Source of the DNA: Pseudomonas abyssi
GTDB taxonomy: Bacteria > Pseudomonadota > Gammaproteobacteria > Pseudomonadales > Pseudomonadaceae
DNA: 64,000 nucleotides
Assembly (NCBI RefSeq): GCF_002307495.1
Contig: NZ_NTMR01000020.1
Span: forward strand, 1 to 64,000
Reading direction: 5' to 3'
Part shown: one piece after another, positions 10,733 through 20,075 of the stretch
How positions within the stretch are numbered: the first letter of the stretch is position 1
Layout of the letters: each line of letters starts with the position of its first letter
Notes under the pieces: model-generated
Told to the model about the DNA's origin: nothing
The model's database searches: none
What the model saw: the letters and a program-made list of their open reading frames with translations, nothing else
Position numbers and translations under genes: made by a program

Positions 10733-10999
10733 TTATTCTTCGTGGAAGTCGTATTTGCGATCGAGCTGATTCATCTTCCAGACGTACACGAAGATGAGCA
10801 CCACGAAGGCATAGATGGAGCCCTGCTGGGCGAACCAGAACCCCAACGGGAATCCGAAGAAGGTGATGGCATTGAGTTGGTCGACAAACAGCACACCGGC
10901 ACCGAATGAGACCACAAACCAGACGACCAGCAGCATCATCATGAGTTTGAGGTTTTCACGCCAGTAGCCGCGCGCCGCCTCTTCTTTTGACATGGACAT
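10733..10999 (-). CDS. DUF4212 symporter small subunit
   Basis: The 88-residue protein has two membrane helices (about 17-41 and 51-75) and the DUF4212 pattern (YWRENLKLMMMLLVVWFVVSF, then FPLGFWFAQQGSIYAFVVLIF). It is the partner of the VC_2705-type symporter, probably needed for assembly or stability. Three in-frame ATGs compete (11011, 10999, 10993); I chose 10999 because GGAG lies at the right distance before it. It is first in the symporter operon. Confidence 0.9.
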   Translation of the reverse strand: MSMSKEEAARGYWRENLKLMMMLLVVWFVVSFGAGVLFVDQLNAITFFGFPLGFWFAQQGSIYAFVVLIFVYVWKMNQLDRKYDFHEE

Positions 11000-11624
11000 T
11001 AGCGTCTCCATTGTTGTTGTTATTACGCTGATAACGGTAGCACCGCGAATGGGGGCTGAAGAGTAAGACTTTGGTAGAACGCGGCGCTTGTACTGTCGTT
11101 CAATGCCTTTAAATAACATCAATAAATAAAAGTAAGATTTTGTTTTTTATGCTTTTTTATCGCGATGGCAGGTTTGCTCTGACGGCTCATTAGACTAAGG
11201 ACGTACACCGCTTTGCAGCAGGCCATAGTGGCGTGAAGAAAACGCCAGGCCCATGATTTAGCCAGCAGGTGTACACCGCAACGGCATAGTCACAAGCAAC
11301 GCCACCTTGACGTTGACTCCCTCCCCCCTTGAATGACCTGGGAGCCGCAGTTGTGCGCAGCATTTTGCTGATACCGTGCTATTTGCAAGATGGATTAGGA
11401 GCTGCCGGCAAACCGAGCCAGGTGGCTTGCAGGCCACGCGGTGCCACTGCTGCGCTGTAATGTTACAGAAGCTGGTCGTTTGGCAGGCCGGACAAGGCTC
11501 AACAATTGGGGCGACACCCTGTTCAAGATGTCGATATGCTGACGGGGATAGTGGGCGAACCATAGCCAAGCCTCACTACAGCCCGCATCGACTTATAACA
11601 ATGTACTCAGCACGGGGGATGTTC
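11000..11624. other. Intergenic region between divergent transporter operons
   Basis: About 620 bp separate the divergent symporter and MFS genes. The part near 11095-11160 is strikingly AT-rich and probably holds the symporter promoter. The rest shows only weak features, such as a short inverted repeat TGGCGT/ACGCCA at 11229-11247. Possible short reading frames here match nothing I know and lack ribosome sites, so I call no gene. Confidence 0.5.
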
Positions 11625-13091
11625 ATGAAAGCCAGCATTGGCGCAGCAAGCGGAGTCCAGGGCCACTTGGCCGGCTACGGCTCCAAGGCCTACCGCAATT
11701 ATGTACTTTTGGCGTTAACCCTCATCTACATCCTGAATTTCGTCGACCGCGCGCTGCTCGCGGTGGTCGGCCCCGATCTGGTGCCGGATCTCGGCATTAC
11801 CGACACACAGTTTGGGCTGCTGACCGGTTTTGGCTTCGCCCTGCTCTACACGGCCGTGGGTATTCCGCTAGCTCGTTTTGCTGATGTCGGCCATCGTGTC
11901 TGGATTATGACCGTCTGCGTGGCGCTGTGGTCGCTGATGACCGCAGCCTGCGGTCTGGCGACGGAAGTGACCATTGGTTCGCTAACCATAGGCGCGTTCT
12001 GGATTCTGCTGATATGCCGGGTTGGTGTCGGTATTGGCGAGGCGGGCTGTACGCCGCCGGCCAACTCGCTGATCGCGGACTACTTCATTCCGCGGGAACG
12101 CTCCCAGGCACTGGGCTTCTACGCCATGGGCGTGACACTCGGCACCATGGTCGCCAACCTGGTTGGCGGCTGGGTTACCGACATGTTCGACTGGCGCACC
12201 GCGTTTTTCGTCGTCGGTTTACCGGGCTTGCTGGTTGCCCTTGTCTTCAAATTGACGGTCAAGGAGCCGCCGCGCGGCTACACCGATCCGCCGGAAACCG
12301 AGAAAAAGGAACGAGCCAATCTGAGTGAGGCTATCCAGGAGCTGATGGGCAAGCCTGCGTTCTGGCTGATGACAGCGGGTGCCACCATTGCCGCATTTTG
12401 TGGCTACGGTATCTCCTCGTTCCAGTCGCTGTTTCTGGTCCGCACTTATGAAATTACTGCCGGTCAGGCGGCTATCTGGATCAACACGCCGGTGGCGCTG
12501 TCTGCGGCCATTGGTACCTTCGCTACCGGTTGGCTGGCGACCCGCATTTACCAGAAGCATCCGGGCGCGATCGCCTGGGTACCGGCGGCAGGCCTGGCCT
12601 TGTCGGTGCCGTTCTACATCTTCGCGTTCACCACTAACAACTTGCTTTACGCCGCCATCGGCCTGGTTATCGGCGGCTTTGTAAAGTACGGCTATCTGGC
12701 AGCGCAATACACCATTGGCCAGGGTGTGGTCAGCATGCGGGTGCGCGCCATGGCCACGGCCGTGATGCTGCTGCTGGTCAACCTGCTTGGCTACGGCTTC
12801 GGCCCGCTGTTTATTGGCGCCGTCTCCGACATTTTCTTCAAGTCGGGCATTGCCGAGCTTGGGGTCGCGGCGGGCGAACTGACGCGCAACCAATGCCATC
12901 CTGCGGTGGTCGGTCAGTTGAGTGAGAACCTGCAGGAGGTGTGTGGGCAAGTCTATGCGCAAAGCCTGCAGACCTCCATGGTGATCATGGCCTGCCTGTA
13001 CCTCGCCAGCGCGCTGTGCTTCCTGTTGACCTGGCGCCGCCTCGGCAACGACATGGTGGACAGGCAGGGGGATAAGCCGGTTACGGCTTGA
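11625..13091 (+). CDS. Spinster-like MFS transporter
   Basis: The 488-residue inner-membrane protein has 12 predicted helices and the major facilitator pattern of the Spinster group: NFVDRALLAVVGPDL in helix 1, RFADVGHRVWIM in the loop after helix 2, and CRVGVGIGEAGCTPPANSLI in helix 4. Bacterial members are annotated broadly and substrates are mostly unknown; lipid-like or organic anion export is suggested by eukaryotic relatives. A late extracytoplasmic loop of about 60 residues with two Cys (around NQCHPAVV and EVCGQVY) is notable. The start at 11625 follows a GGGGG ribosome site; the ATG at 11601 has none. Confidence 0.85.
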   Translation: MKASIGAASGVQGHLAGYGSKAYRNYVLLALTLIYILNFVDRALLAVVGPDLVPDLGITDTQFGLLTGFGFALLYTAVGIPLARFADVGHRVWIMTVCVALWSLMTAACGLATEVTIGSLTIGAFWILLICRVGVGIGEAGCTPPANSLIADYFIPRERSQALGFYAMGVTLGTMVANLVGGWVTDMFDWRTAFFVVGLPGLLVALVFKLTVKEPPRGYTDPPETEKKERANLSEAIQELMGKPAFWLMTAGATIAAFCGYGISSFQSLFLVRTYEITAGQAAIWINTPVALSAAIGTFATGWLATRIYQKHPGAIAWVPAAGLALSVPFYIFAFTTNNLLYAAIGLVIGGFVKYGYLAAQYTIGQGVVSMRVRAMATAVMLLLVNLLGYGFGPLFIGAVSDIFFKSGIAELGVAAGELTRNQCHPAVVGQLSENLQEVCGQVYAQSLQTSMVIMACLYLASALCFLLTWRRLGNDMVDRQGDKPVTA

Positions 13092-13106
13092 GTGGGGAGA
13101 AATCGA

Positions 13107-13137
13107 CGTCAGATCAGACGGGTCGCCTGATCTGACG
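13107..13137. repeat. 11-bp inverted repeat after the MFS gene
   Basis: CGTCAGATCAG (13107-13117) and CTGATCTGACG (13127-13137) form a perfect 11-bp stem with a 9-nt loop, 16 bp after the MFS stop. There is no T-tract, so it is terminator-like rather than a classical intrinsic terminator. Confidence 0.55.
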
Positions 13138-13223
13138 CCACACCCTCACTGTGATTCTGCTCGGCTGCCTTGCCCTGCATGGTCTAGAGTCTAGGAAAGC
13201 CCATCACGAGCCTGGAGCTCTCC

Positions 13224-13901
13224 ATGAAACGCGCTGCCCTGATGCTCTGCACTGTTCTGCTGTCGTTTAACGTAGCCGCCCTTTCACTCTCGGACCTGAC
13301 TCAGCAGGACACCGCGACGGGGCTGAAAGATGCCCTGAGCCAAGGGGCCAGGGTCGCCGTCCGCGAGCTGGGGCAGCCCGGTGGTTTCAGCGATAACCCG
13401 GATGTGCGCATCGAGTTGCCCGGCAAACTGGGCAGCGCAGCCCGGACGCTGAAAATGATGGGCATGGGCAGTCAGATTACCGCCCTGGAGAACAGCATGA
13501 ATCAGGCAGCCGAGGCCGCGGTCCCGCAGGCTGAGACGATCCTGATCAACGCCATCAGCTCAATGAGTCTGTCCGACGCCAAGGGTATTCTGACCGGCGG
13601 TGAGGACGCGGCGACGCGCTATCTTGAGAGCACCAGCCGAGACGACATACGCGCGCTGTTTCTGCCCGCCGTCAAACAGGCCACCGACCAAGTGGGGGTT
13701 GCCCAGCAATACAACGCGCTTGCTACGCAGGCCGCCGGTTTCGGCGTGGTGGACTCCAGCGCCAGCAGCGTCGAAAGCTACGTCACCGAGCAGGCGCTGG
13801 ATGGTCTGTTTGAAATGATTGCCCGGCAAGAGGCGACCATTCGCAGCGATCCGGCAGCCGCAGCGAGCAGCCTGGCGCAGAAGGTTTTTGACGCGCTTTG
13901 A
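13224..13901 (+). CDS. DUF4197 domain protein, exported
   Basis: The 225-residue protein begins with a signal peptide (MKRAALMLCTVLLSFNVAALS) and is otherwise a DUF4197 domain: SDLTQQDTATGLKDALSQGA, then NPDVRIELPGKL, and ISSMSLSDAKGILTGGEDAATRYLE are the usual blocks. The family is common in gammaproteobacteria, is mostly helical and periplasmic, and has no known function. It stands alone after the MFS gene, facing a truncated cheB only 3 bp away. Confidence 0.88.
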   Translation: MKRAALMLCTVLLSFNVAALSLSDLTQQDTATGLKDALSQGARVAVRELGQPGGFSDNPDVRIELPGKLGSAARTLKMMGMGSQITALENSMNQAAEAAVPQAETILINAISSMSLSDAKGILTGGEDAATRYLESTSRDDIRALFLPAVKQATDQVGVAQQYNALATQAAGFGVVDSSASSVESYVTEQALDGLFEMIARQEATIRSDPAAAASSLAQKVFDAL

Positions 13902-13904
13902 GCC

Positions 13905-14579
13905 TTATACCCGGTTGCCGCGTCCCACCTGTTTCAGGTGCGAGACCAGCCGCGCGGCCACCTCATCCAGTGGCAGTACCTCTACGACGCCGCCCAGCCG
14001 AATGGCTTCCTTGGGCATGCCAAAGACCACGCAGCTGGCTTCATCCTGGGCTATGGTCAGGGCGCCGTGTTGTTGCATGGTCAGCATGCCCTGCCCGCCA
14101 TCCTTGCCCATACCCGTCAGCAGTACACCCGTCGCGCTGGCACCGCAGGTGTGCGCCACCGAATCAAACATGACATCGACCGCTGGCTTGTGCCTGTTCA
14201 CAGGCTCGGCATCGGATAGCTTGCAGACCAGATCGGCACCGTAGCGCTCGACCAGCAAGTGCTTGTCACCCGGCGCCACATAGGCGTGACCAGGCAGTAT
14301 CCGCTCTCCGCCCTTGACCTCCTGCACGCGCAGCCGAGACAGCCGGTCCAACCTGGCTGCATAGGAGGTGGTGAAGCCCGGTGGCATATGTTGGGTCATG
14401 ACGATACCAGGCATCCCCACCGGCAGCGATTCAAGTACCACTCTGATGGCTTCAGTGCCTCCGGTGGATGCGCCGATGGCAATCACATGCTCGGTGCCCT
14501 GATAGCTTACCTGGTCGGTGACAATGGGGCTGCCGGCTGCTTTGGGAGCGGGGCAGCTCGGGCGCTGCCCGCTTGAGGA
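13905..14579 (-). pseudogene. CheB methylesterase lacking its receiver domain
   Basis: The frame encodes the CheB catalytic domain, which removes methyl groups from chemoreceptors: S7 (IGASTGGTEAIR, numbered from the GTG at 14486), H33 (TQHMPPGFT) and D129 (TGMGKDGG) are the Ser-His-Asp triad. Upstream of the GTG the same frame stays open for about 31 codons and reads as a Pro/Ala-rich CheB linker (RPSCPAPKAAGSPIVTDQ), then meets the TAA stop of the hydrolase gene. The receiver domain that normally precedes the linker is gone, and no che genes surround it. I read it as a broken cheB whose catalytic half is still intact; expression from GTG as an unregulated esterase remains possible. Confidence 0.75.
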
Positions 14580-15878
14580 TTAGTGCGAGAGGTGTCTGGC
14601 TAGCGCTTCCAGCGCGGCGCGGGTCATTTCGTAGGTGAAGTCGTTGCTGGCAATCGGGTGGGAGGCGGTACGCACGACGGTCAGCTCGGCGGCCGGGTTG
14701 ATATGAATCAGTTGCCCGTGTACGCCCATGGCCTCATACACGCCGTCGGGGTTGTGACTGATCCACCATTGGTTGTGATAGGAATACCCTTCCATGCCGC
14801 GCCGGCCAAAGTCGGCAAAGGCTGTCTTGTCGGCACCACCACGAATGTCGTCAATGATCGCCTCGGGGATGATTTGCTCACCGTTCCAGCGTCCGCCGCG
14901 GCGCAGCATCTCGGCAAAGCGCGCCAGGTCGCGCAGGGTCGCGTTCAGACCTGCGCCAGCCCACTCGGTACCCGTCGGGTCCAGCAGCATCAGCGCATCC
15001 TCCTCGGCCCCGAGCTTGCTCCAGATTCGCTCGCCAATCAGGCTGGCGACATCCTGACCGCTGGTGCGACGAATCAACCAGCCCAGCACCTCGGTATGCA
15101 CGGTGCGATAGGCAAAGTAGCGGCCGTGCTCACGCGCTGCGCCGATGCTGGGCAAGTATCCGTACAGGCTGGTCGGGCCGCGCCAGTCGGGTGACTGGGT
15201 GATGCCGGCAGACAGGCCATAATGAATAACGTCGGAGGTGCCGTCGGCGTAGACCTCGGAGTAGTTGATATCAGCCGTCATATCCAGCACTTGCTGCACG
15301 TTGGCGCCGCGCCAGCCGGAATCTGCCAGCTCGGGGATAATGTCGGTGACCTGCGCCTGGGCATCCAGCGTGCCCTCGGCGACCAGCAGCGCCGCAATCA
15401 GCCCGGTAAAGGATTTGCTGACCGACCACAGCATGTGTGGGCTCAGCGGGTCTGGCTGGTTGGGGTATTGCTCGAAAATGATCTTGCCGCGGTGCAGGAT
15501 GATGCAGGCGTCGGTATAGCTGCGCTGCAAAAACTCGGCAAAGTCGATGGCACTGCCGTCACGCAGCTGAACTGGCAGCGCTTCGATAGCCGCGCTCTGA
15601 TCTTCACCTGCCGCCAACACGCTGACCGCAGCAGCGCCGCGCCGTACTTGCCGGGATGGAATCAGCTCGCGCATATGCTGGAAGGCCCAGCGTAGCTTAG
15701 GGTACTGCACCAGATAGTCGCCACGCGTTACCTGCTTCTCCGGCGCTGGCGGAAAGCCGCGCATATAACCCAGCCGCTCATAGCGCACGCTGTCGGGCGC
15801 CGGCAAATCGGGGGCGTTATCGGCCGCTGCGTGCAGGCGGCGGGTGGCGCGTGGTTGAAAGCCGTGTATCAGAGTCAT
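14580..15878 (-). CDS. Serine hydrolase, beta-lactamase fold (6-aminohexanoate-dimer hydrolase type)
   Basis: The 432-residue protein belongs to the penicillin-binding/class C beta-lactamase fold. The catalytic S152-x-x-K155 lies in MLWSVSKSFTG and the second motif Tyr is in FAYRTVHTEVLGWLI; the sequences around YADGTSDVIHYGLS and MGVHGQLIHINP resemble the NylB/EstB group of esterases and amide hydrolases. No signal peptide is evident, so it is probably cytosolic and not an antibiotic resistance enzyme. AGGA precedes the ATG at 15878. Its stop codon abuts, in frame, the remnant cheB, suggesting a rearrangement at this junction. Confidence 0.85.
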   Translation of the reverse strand: MTLIHGFQPRATRRLHAAADNAPDLPAPDSVRYERLGYMRGFPPAPEKQVTRGDYLVQYPKLRWAFQHMRELIPSRQVRRGAAAVSVLAAGEDQSAAIEALPVQLRDGSAIDFAEFLQRSYTDACIILHRGKIIFEQYPNQPDPLSPHMLWSVSKSFTGLIAALLVAEGTLDAQAQVTDIIPELADSGWRGANVQQVLDMTADINYSEVYADGTSDVIHYGLSAGITQSPDWRGPTSLYGYLPSIGAAREHGRYFAYRTVHTEVLGWLIRRTSGQDVASLIGERIWSKLGAEEDALMLLDPTGTEWAGAGLNATLRDLARFAEMLRRGGRWNGEQIIPEAIIDDIRGGADKTAFADFGRRGMEGYSYHNQWWISHNPDGVYEAMGVHGQLIHINPAAELTVVRTASHPIASNDFTYEMTRAALEALARHLSH

Positions 15879-16065
15879 TGGCTGTCCTGTTCTTGTTGTT
15901 GTGCAATCCCACACGGTAGGGGCTGCTGCCCGGGGCGGCAAGCATGCTGCGCTGAACACTCTGTTGCATCATTCAGCGTTTGGCATCCGCTGGTCCGCCC
16001 GGCTTGAATTAGCAGCTTCAGGTGCGCACAATGCTGGACATTCAACCAGTATCCATTGTTTCGTG

Positions 16066-17709
16066 ATGCCTGAACTGCTCGCCACCGACTTCTACTACCT
16101 GCGCAACTTCGAGTTCGTCCTGGACTGGGTTGATGCGCGCTATGCCGACTTGCTGAGCGTAGATGAGCACGCCTTCGTGCGGGCGTTCACAGCGCAGCCC
16201 GAAGCGTCGCGCGCGTTGCTGGTGCGTTTGATCATGCGCAAGGGTGACCACTTCCGCGCTAGTCGTCTGGCCTACGAGGAAGTCGGCGATATCGAGCGGG
16301 CTGCCCAGCCCCTGCTTGAACAGGGCTGGCTGGTAACAGATCAGGCCATCGAGATCGACACCCTCGCCCGTCTGCTGCTCAAAGGCGAGCTGGCCGGCCT
16401 TGATCTGGGTATCAGCCAGGCGAGCAAACTCGGCAAGCAGGCATTGCTGGAGGCGATTATCGCGCAAGGGCCAAACTCAAGGCCCTGGAGTGAGTGGCCC
16501 GGCATTCCGTCTGACGTTTTGTACAGTCTGACCATCAGCCCACTGTGCGAGCGCCTGCGGCTACTGTTTTTTGGCAACCTGGCGCAGGACTGGAGCGAGT
16601 TTGTGTTGGCCGAGCTGGGCGTCCAGCAATACGAACAGGTGCCCTTTTGTACTGAGTCACGCAGTTTTCACCGCGCCGCAGATGTTGATGATTACATTTA
16701 TCTTGGACGCTGCCGCGATCAGCTGGAAGCCGGGGTTGATGTGGCCGAGGTGCTGGCCTTGTGCGCTGACTTTGCCAGCGAAAACCCCTGGATTGAGCGT
16801 CGTCACCAGCGCCTGCGCTTTCAGCTTGGGCAGCAGCTCGAGCGCGAGCAGCGGCTGGAAGAGGCGCTGACGCTGTATCTCCAGTGCCAGCACAGCGAGG
16901 CGCGTCAACGTGCCGTGCGGCTGCACGAGCGGCTGGATCAGCCGGAGCAGGCGTACGCGCTGGCCAGCAGCGCATTGGCTGCGCCGCACAGCGCTGCTGA
17001 ACAACAACTGCTTGAGCGGGCGCTGAAGCGCCTGGGGCGCAAGTTGTCGCAGCCGACGCCAGCCGCCGTGCCGGAGGCGGACACACCGACTCGTCTGCTG
17101 ACGCTTCCCGGCCCGGACCCTTTGGGCGTGGAGCACGCTATTGCTGAGCACCTGGCGCAACCTGAGGCCCCGGTGTTTTACGTCGAGAACGGCCTGATCT
17201 GCAGCCTGTTTGGGCTGCTCTGCTGGGACGCCCTGTTCGCGCCCCTGCCCGGTGCCTTCTTTCACCCCTTCCAGAGCGGGCCTGCGGATCTGCATGACGC
17301 CGAGTTCGCCAGCCGCCGGTCATCACTGTTCGCCGACGCGCTGGCTGCCATTGATGACGGCCGCTACGTGGAGATCATCAGGCAGCGCTGGCAGAGCAAG
17401 CACGGCCTGCAGTCGCCATTCGTGTTCTGGGGCCTGCTTGATGAAGCATTGCTTGACCTTGCATTGCAGTGCATTCCGGCGCAACACCTAAAACGGTGGT
17501 GCGAACGCATGCTCAAGGATATTCGTGCCAACCGCGCCGGCATGCCCGATCTGATCCAGTTCTGGCCTGGCGAGCGACGCTACCGCATGGTCGAGGTCAA
17601 GGGGCCTGGTGACCGGCTGCAGGACAATCAGCGCCGCTGGCTAGCGTTCTGCGCCGAGCACCGCATGCCGGTTGAAGTGGTGCATGTGCAGTGGGAGCCG
17701 ATTGCGTGA
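16066..17709 (+). CDS. FAN1-like VRR-NUC structure-specific nuclease
   Basis: The 547-residue protein ends in a VRR-NUC domain with the PD-(D/E)xK core D495, E510-V-K512 and the following GPGDRLQDNQRRWLAF, very close to the signature of eukaryotic FAN1 and the characterised Pseudomonas aeruginosa FAN1. The N-terminal part (YYLRNFEFVLDWVDARYADLL) and the helical repeat region around 300-370 fit the FAN1 DNA-binding and TPR parts. The family cuts 5' flaps and processes interstrand crosslinks. The stop overlaps the helicase start as GTGA, so the two proteins are made together. No strong ribosome site is visible at 16066. Confidence 0.9.
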   Translation: MPELLATDFYYLRNFEFVLDWVDARYADLLSVDEHAFVRAFTAQPEASRALLVRLIMRKGDHFRASRLAYEEVGDIERAAQPLLEQGWLVTDQAIEIDTLARLLLKGELAGLDLGISQASKLGKQALLEAIIAQGPNSRPWSEWPGIPSDVLYSLTISPLCERLRLLFFGNLAQDWSEFVLAELGVQQYEQVPFCTESRSFHRAADVDDYIYLGRCRDQLEAGVDVAEVLALCADFASENPWIERRHQRLRFQLGQQLEREQRLEEALTLYLQCQHSEARQRAVRLHERLDQPEQAYALASSALAAPHSAAEQQLLERALKRLGRKLSQPTPAAVPEADTPTRLLTLPGPDPLGVEHAIAEHLAQPEAPVFYVENGLICSLFGLLCWDALFAPLPGAFFHPFQSGPADLHDAEFASRRSSLFADALAAIDDGRYVEIIRQRWQSKHGLQSPFVFWGLLDEALLDLALQCIPAQHLKRWCERMLKDIRANRAGMPDLIQFWPGERRYRMVEVKGPGDRLQDNQRRWLAFCAEHRMPVEVVHVQWEPIA

Positions 17710-19988
17710 ATTATCAGGTGGCCGTGCGCGCGCTGTGCGAGTTTACCGCCAAGCAGGGTGATCTGGATTTGCGCTTTACCCCGGCGCCCACGGCGCAGGA
17801 AGGTATCGCCGGGCACCAGACAGTGGTGTCACGCCGTGGCGCCGGTTATGTCAGCGAGCTGACGCTGGCGGGCAGCTACCCTGGGCTGTTGGTGATTGGC
17901 CGTGCCGACGGTTATGACCCGGAGCTGAACCTGCTGGAAGAGATCAAGACCCACCGCGGCGATATCAGCCGCATCCCCGACAATCACCGGGTGCTGCATT
18001 GGGCGCAAGCCAAGGTGTACGGCTGGCTGCTGTGTGCCGAACTGCAGCTGGAAGAGATCAACCTGGCGGTGGTCTACTTCAACGTGGTTACCCAGAAGGA
18101 AACCAGCTTTCGCGAGACCTTTGCCGCGGATGAACTACGGCAGTTTTTTGCCCGTCAATGCGACCGGTTCATCGCCTGGGCACGGCAGGAAACCCACCAC
18201 CGTGGCGCACGCGATCAGCAGCTGCAGCAGTTAACCTTCCCTTATCCGAGCTTTCGCAGCGGCCAGCGGCAACTGGCCAAAGCGGTCTACCGCGCCGCAC
18301 GCGACGGCAAGACCTTGATGACCCAGGCCACCACCGGTATCGGCAAGACGCTCGGCACCCTGTTCCCGCAGCTCAAGGCGATGCCTGATCAGCAGATAGA
18401 CCGCCTGTTCTTCCTCACCGCCAAGACCCCGGGGCGACAGCTGGCACTGGATGCGCTGCAGAGTCTGCGCAAGCACAGCGAAACGCCGCTGTCATTACGG
18501 GTGCTTGAGCATATCGCCCGTGACAAGGCCTGTGAGCACCCCGACAAGGCCTGCCACGGCGAATCCTGCCCGCTGGCCCAAGGCTTCTACGACCGGTTGC
18601 CCGCCGCCCGGGCCGAGGCCGTCGCCGAGCAGTGGCTGGACCAGGCGGCGGTGCGCCGCATCGCGCTCAAGCACAGCGTCTGCCCTTATTACCTGAGTCA
18701 GGAACTGTGCCGCTGGAGCGATCTGGTGGTGGGCGATTACAACTACTACTTCGACATGAGCGCCCTGCTCTACGGCCTGACTGTGCTCAACGACTGGCGG
18801 GTAACCGTGCTGGTGGATGAGGCGCACAACCTGATTGATCGCGCGCGCGGCATGTACACCGCCGAGCTGGACCAGGGCGTGTTCAACACCTTGCGCAAGC
18901 AGGCGCCGGCAACGCTGAAAGCCCCGCTCGACCGGGTCGCCCGCCACTGGAACGCGCTGCATCGTGACCAGAGCGAGGACTACCAGATCTATCCGGCGAT
19001 CGCGGACCTGTTCATTCTCAGCCTGCAAAAAGCCGTCAGCGCCATCACCGAACATCTGACCGACCAGCCGGACGGCAATGCCAACGCGCTGATCCTGTTT
19101 TACTTTGATGCCATGCTGTTCTGCCGTCTGGCAGAGGCCTACGGCCCGCATTCGCTGTTCGACATCACGCGCCACCCGGGGACCGGACGCCGCACCCTGT
19201 CCACCCTGTGTCTGCGCAATATCGTGCCCGCCCCTTTTTTGCAGCAGCGCTTCACCACTGCACACAGCACTACGCTGTTTTCTGCAACGCTGAGCCCGGC
19301 TCACTACTATCGTGACTTGCTTGGGCTGCCCGAGGACAGTCAGTGGCTGGAGGTTGAGTCACCCTTTCATGCCGACCAGTTGAACGTTTCGATTGTTCGC
19401 AACCTGTCAACGCGCTACCAGCACCGCAGCGCCAGTTTGCAGCCCATCAGCGAATTGATGGCCGAGCAGTTTGCCCGGGAACCCGGCAACTATCTGGCAT
19501 TCTTCAGCAGCTATGCCTATCTGGAACAAGTGCTGGAGCGCTTTCAGCGCAGCTTCCCCGACATCCCGGTGTGGGCTCAGTCGCGCAGCATGAATGAGGG
19601 CGAGCGTAGCGCCTTTCTTGCCCGTTTCAGCGAGCATGGCCGCGGTGTCGGTTTTGCCGTGCTGGGCGGTGCTTTTGGGGAAGGAATCGACCTGCCCGGG
19701 CGCCGCCTGATCGGCGCGTTTATCGCCACACTGGGGTTGCCGCAGATCAATCCGGTGAACGAAGAAATGCGCGAGCGACTCGAGGTGATGTTCAGTGACA
19801 GCGCCGGCAGCGGCTATGAATATGCCTACCTGTATCCGGGGCTGCAAAAGGTGGTACAGGCCGCCGGGCGAGTGATACGGACAACCGACGATCAAGGCGT
19901 GGTCTACTTGCTGGATGACCGCTTTGGCCAGCGCACGGTGCGCGAGCTGTTACCCCGCTGGTGGGCGATCAGCTCACGACTCAGGTGA
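17706..19988 (+). CDS. RecB-like nuclease fused to an XPD/DinG-family helicase
   Basis: The 760-residue protein starts with GTG inside the upstream stop. Its first 150 residues carry the RecB/Cas4 nuclease motifs H37, G65-R-A-D68, E79-I-K81 and Q101-x3-Y105. The rest is a superfamily 2 helicase: Walker A TTGIGKT (209-215), DEAH 371-374, and five cysteines (276, 283, 288, 326, 335) where XPD-family proteins hold a 4Fe-4S cluster, with the final motif QAAGRVIRTTDDQGVVYLLDDR. It probably unwinds and degrades damaged DNA together with the FAN1-like nuclease. The enzymatic classes are secure, the pathway is inferred from the gene pair. Confidence 0.9.
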   Translation: MNYQVAVRALCEFTAKQGDLDLRFTPAPTAQEGIAGHQTVVSRRGAGYVSELTLAGSYPGLLVIGRADGYDPELNLLEEIKTHRGDISRIPDNHRVLHWAQAKVYGWLLCAELQLEEINLAVVYFNVVTQKETSFRETFAADELRQFFARQCDRFIAWARQETHHRGARDQQLQQLTFPYPSFRSGQRQLAKAVYRAARDGKTLMTQATTGIGKTLGTLFPQLKAMPDQQIDRLFFLTAKTPGRQLALDALQSLRKHSETPLSLRVLEHIARDKACEHPDKACHGESCPLAQGFYDRLPAARAEAVAEQWLDQAAVRRIALKHSVCPYYLSQELCRWSDLVVGDYNYYFDMSALLYGLTVLNDWRVTVLVDEAHNLIDRARGMYTAELDQGVFNTLRKQAPATLKAPLDRVARHWNALHRDQSEDYQIYPAIADLFILSLQKAVSAITEHLTDQPDGNANALILFYFDAMLFCRLAEAYGPHSLFDITRHPGTGRRTLSTLCLRNIVPAPFLQQRFTTAHSTTLFSATLSPAHYYRDLLGLPEDSQWLEVESPFHADQLNVSIVRNLSTRYQHRSASLQPISELMAEQFAREPGNYLAFFSSYAYLEQVLERFQRSFPDIPVWAQSRSMNEGERSAFLARFSEHGRGVGFAVLGGAFGEGIDLPGRRLIGAFIATLGLPQINPVNEEMRERLEVMFSDSAGSGYEYAYLYPGLQKVVQAAGRVIRTTDDQGVVYLLDDRFGQRTVRELLPRWWAISSRLR

Positions 19989-20015
19989 TATTGGGCGGTA
20001 GCTGCATGGTTGTAA

Positions 20016-20030
20016 TGAGAATAAATATCA
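20016..20030 (+). promoter_or_regulatory. Putative Fur box before the sigma factor gene
   Basis: TGAGAATAAATATCA matches the 7-1-7 Fur consensus (TGATAAT-n-ATTATCA) at 12 of 14 positions. It lies 46 bp upstream of the FecI-like gene in a short AT-rich stretch, the usual place for iron control of such operons. Confidence 0.65.
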
Positions 20031-20075
20031 TTTAAATTCTGCGCCATCTATTGGCCACCGTCTGAATGATCTGCG

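Noticed and set aside
11258..11569. 103-codon minus-strand frame in the transporter gap
   Set aside because: No ribosome site, no family pattern, and unusual Cys/His/Gln content.
14580..15878. Beta-lactamase resistance gene
   Set aside because: The SxxK fold is shared, but the protein lacks a signal peptide and resembles NylB/EstB-type hydrolases, so antibiotic resistance is not supported.
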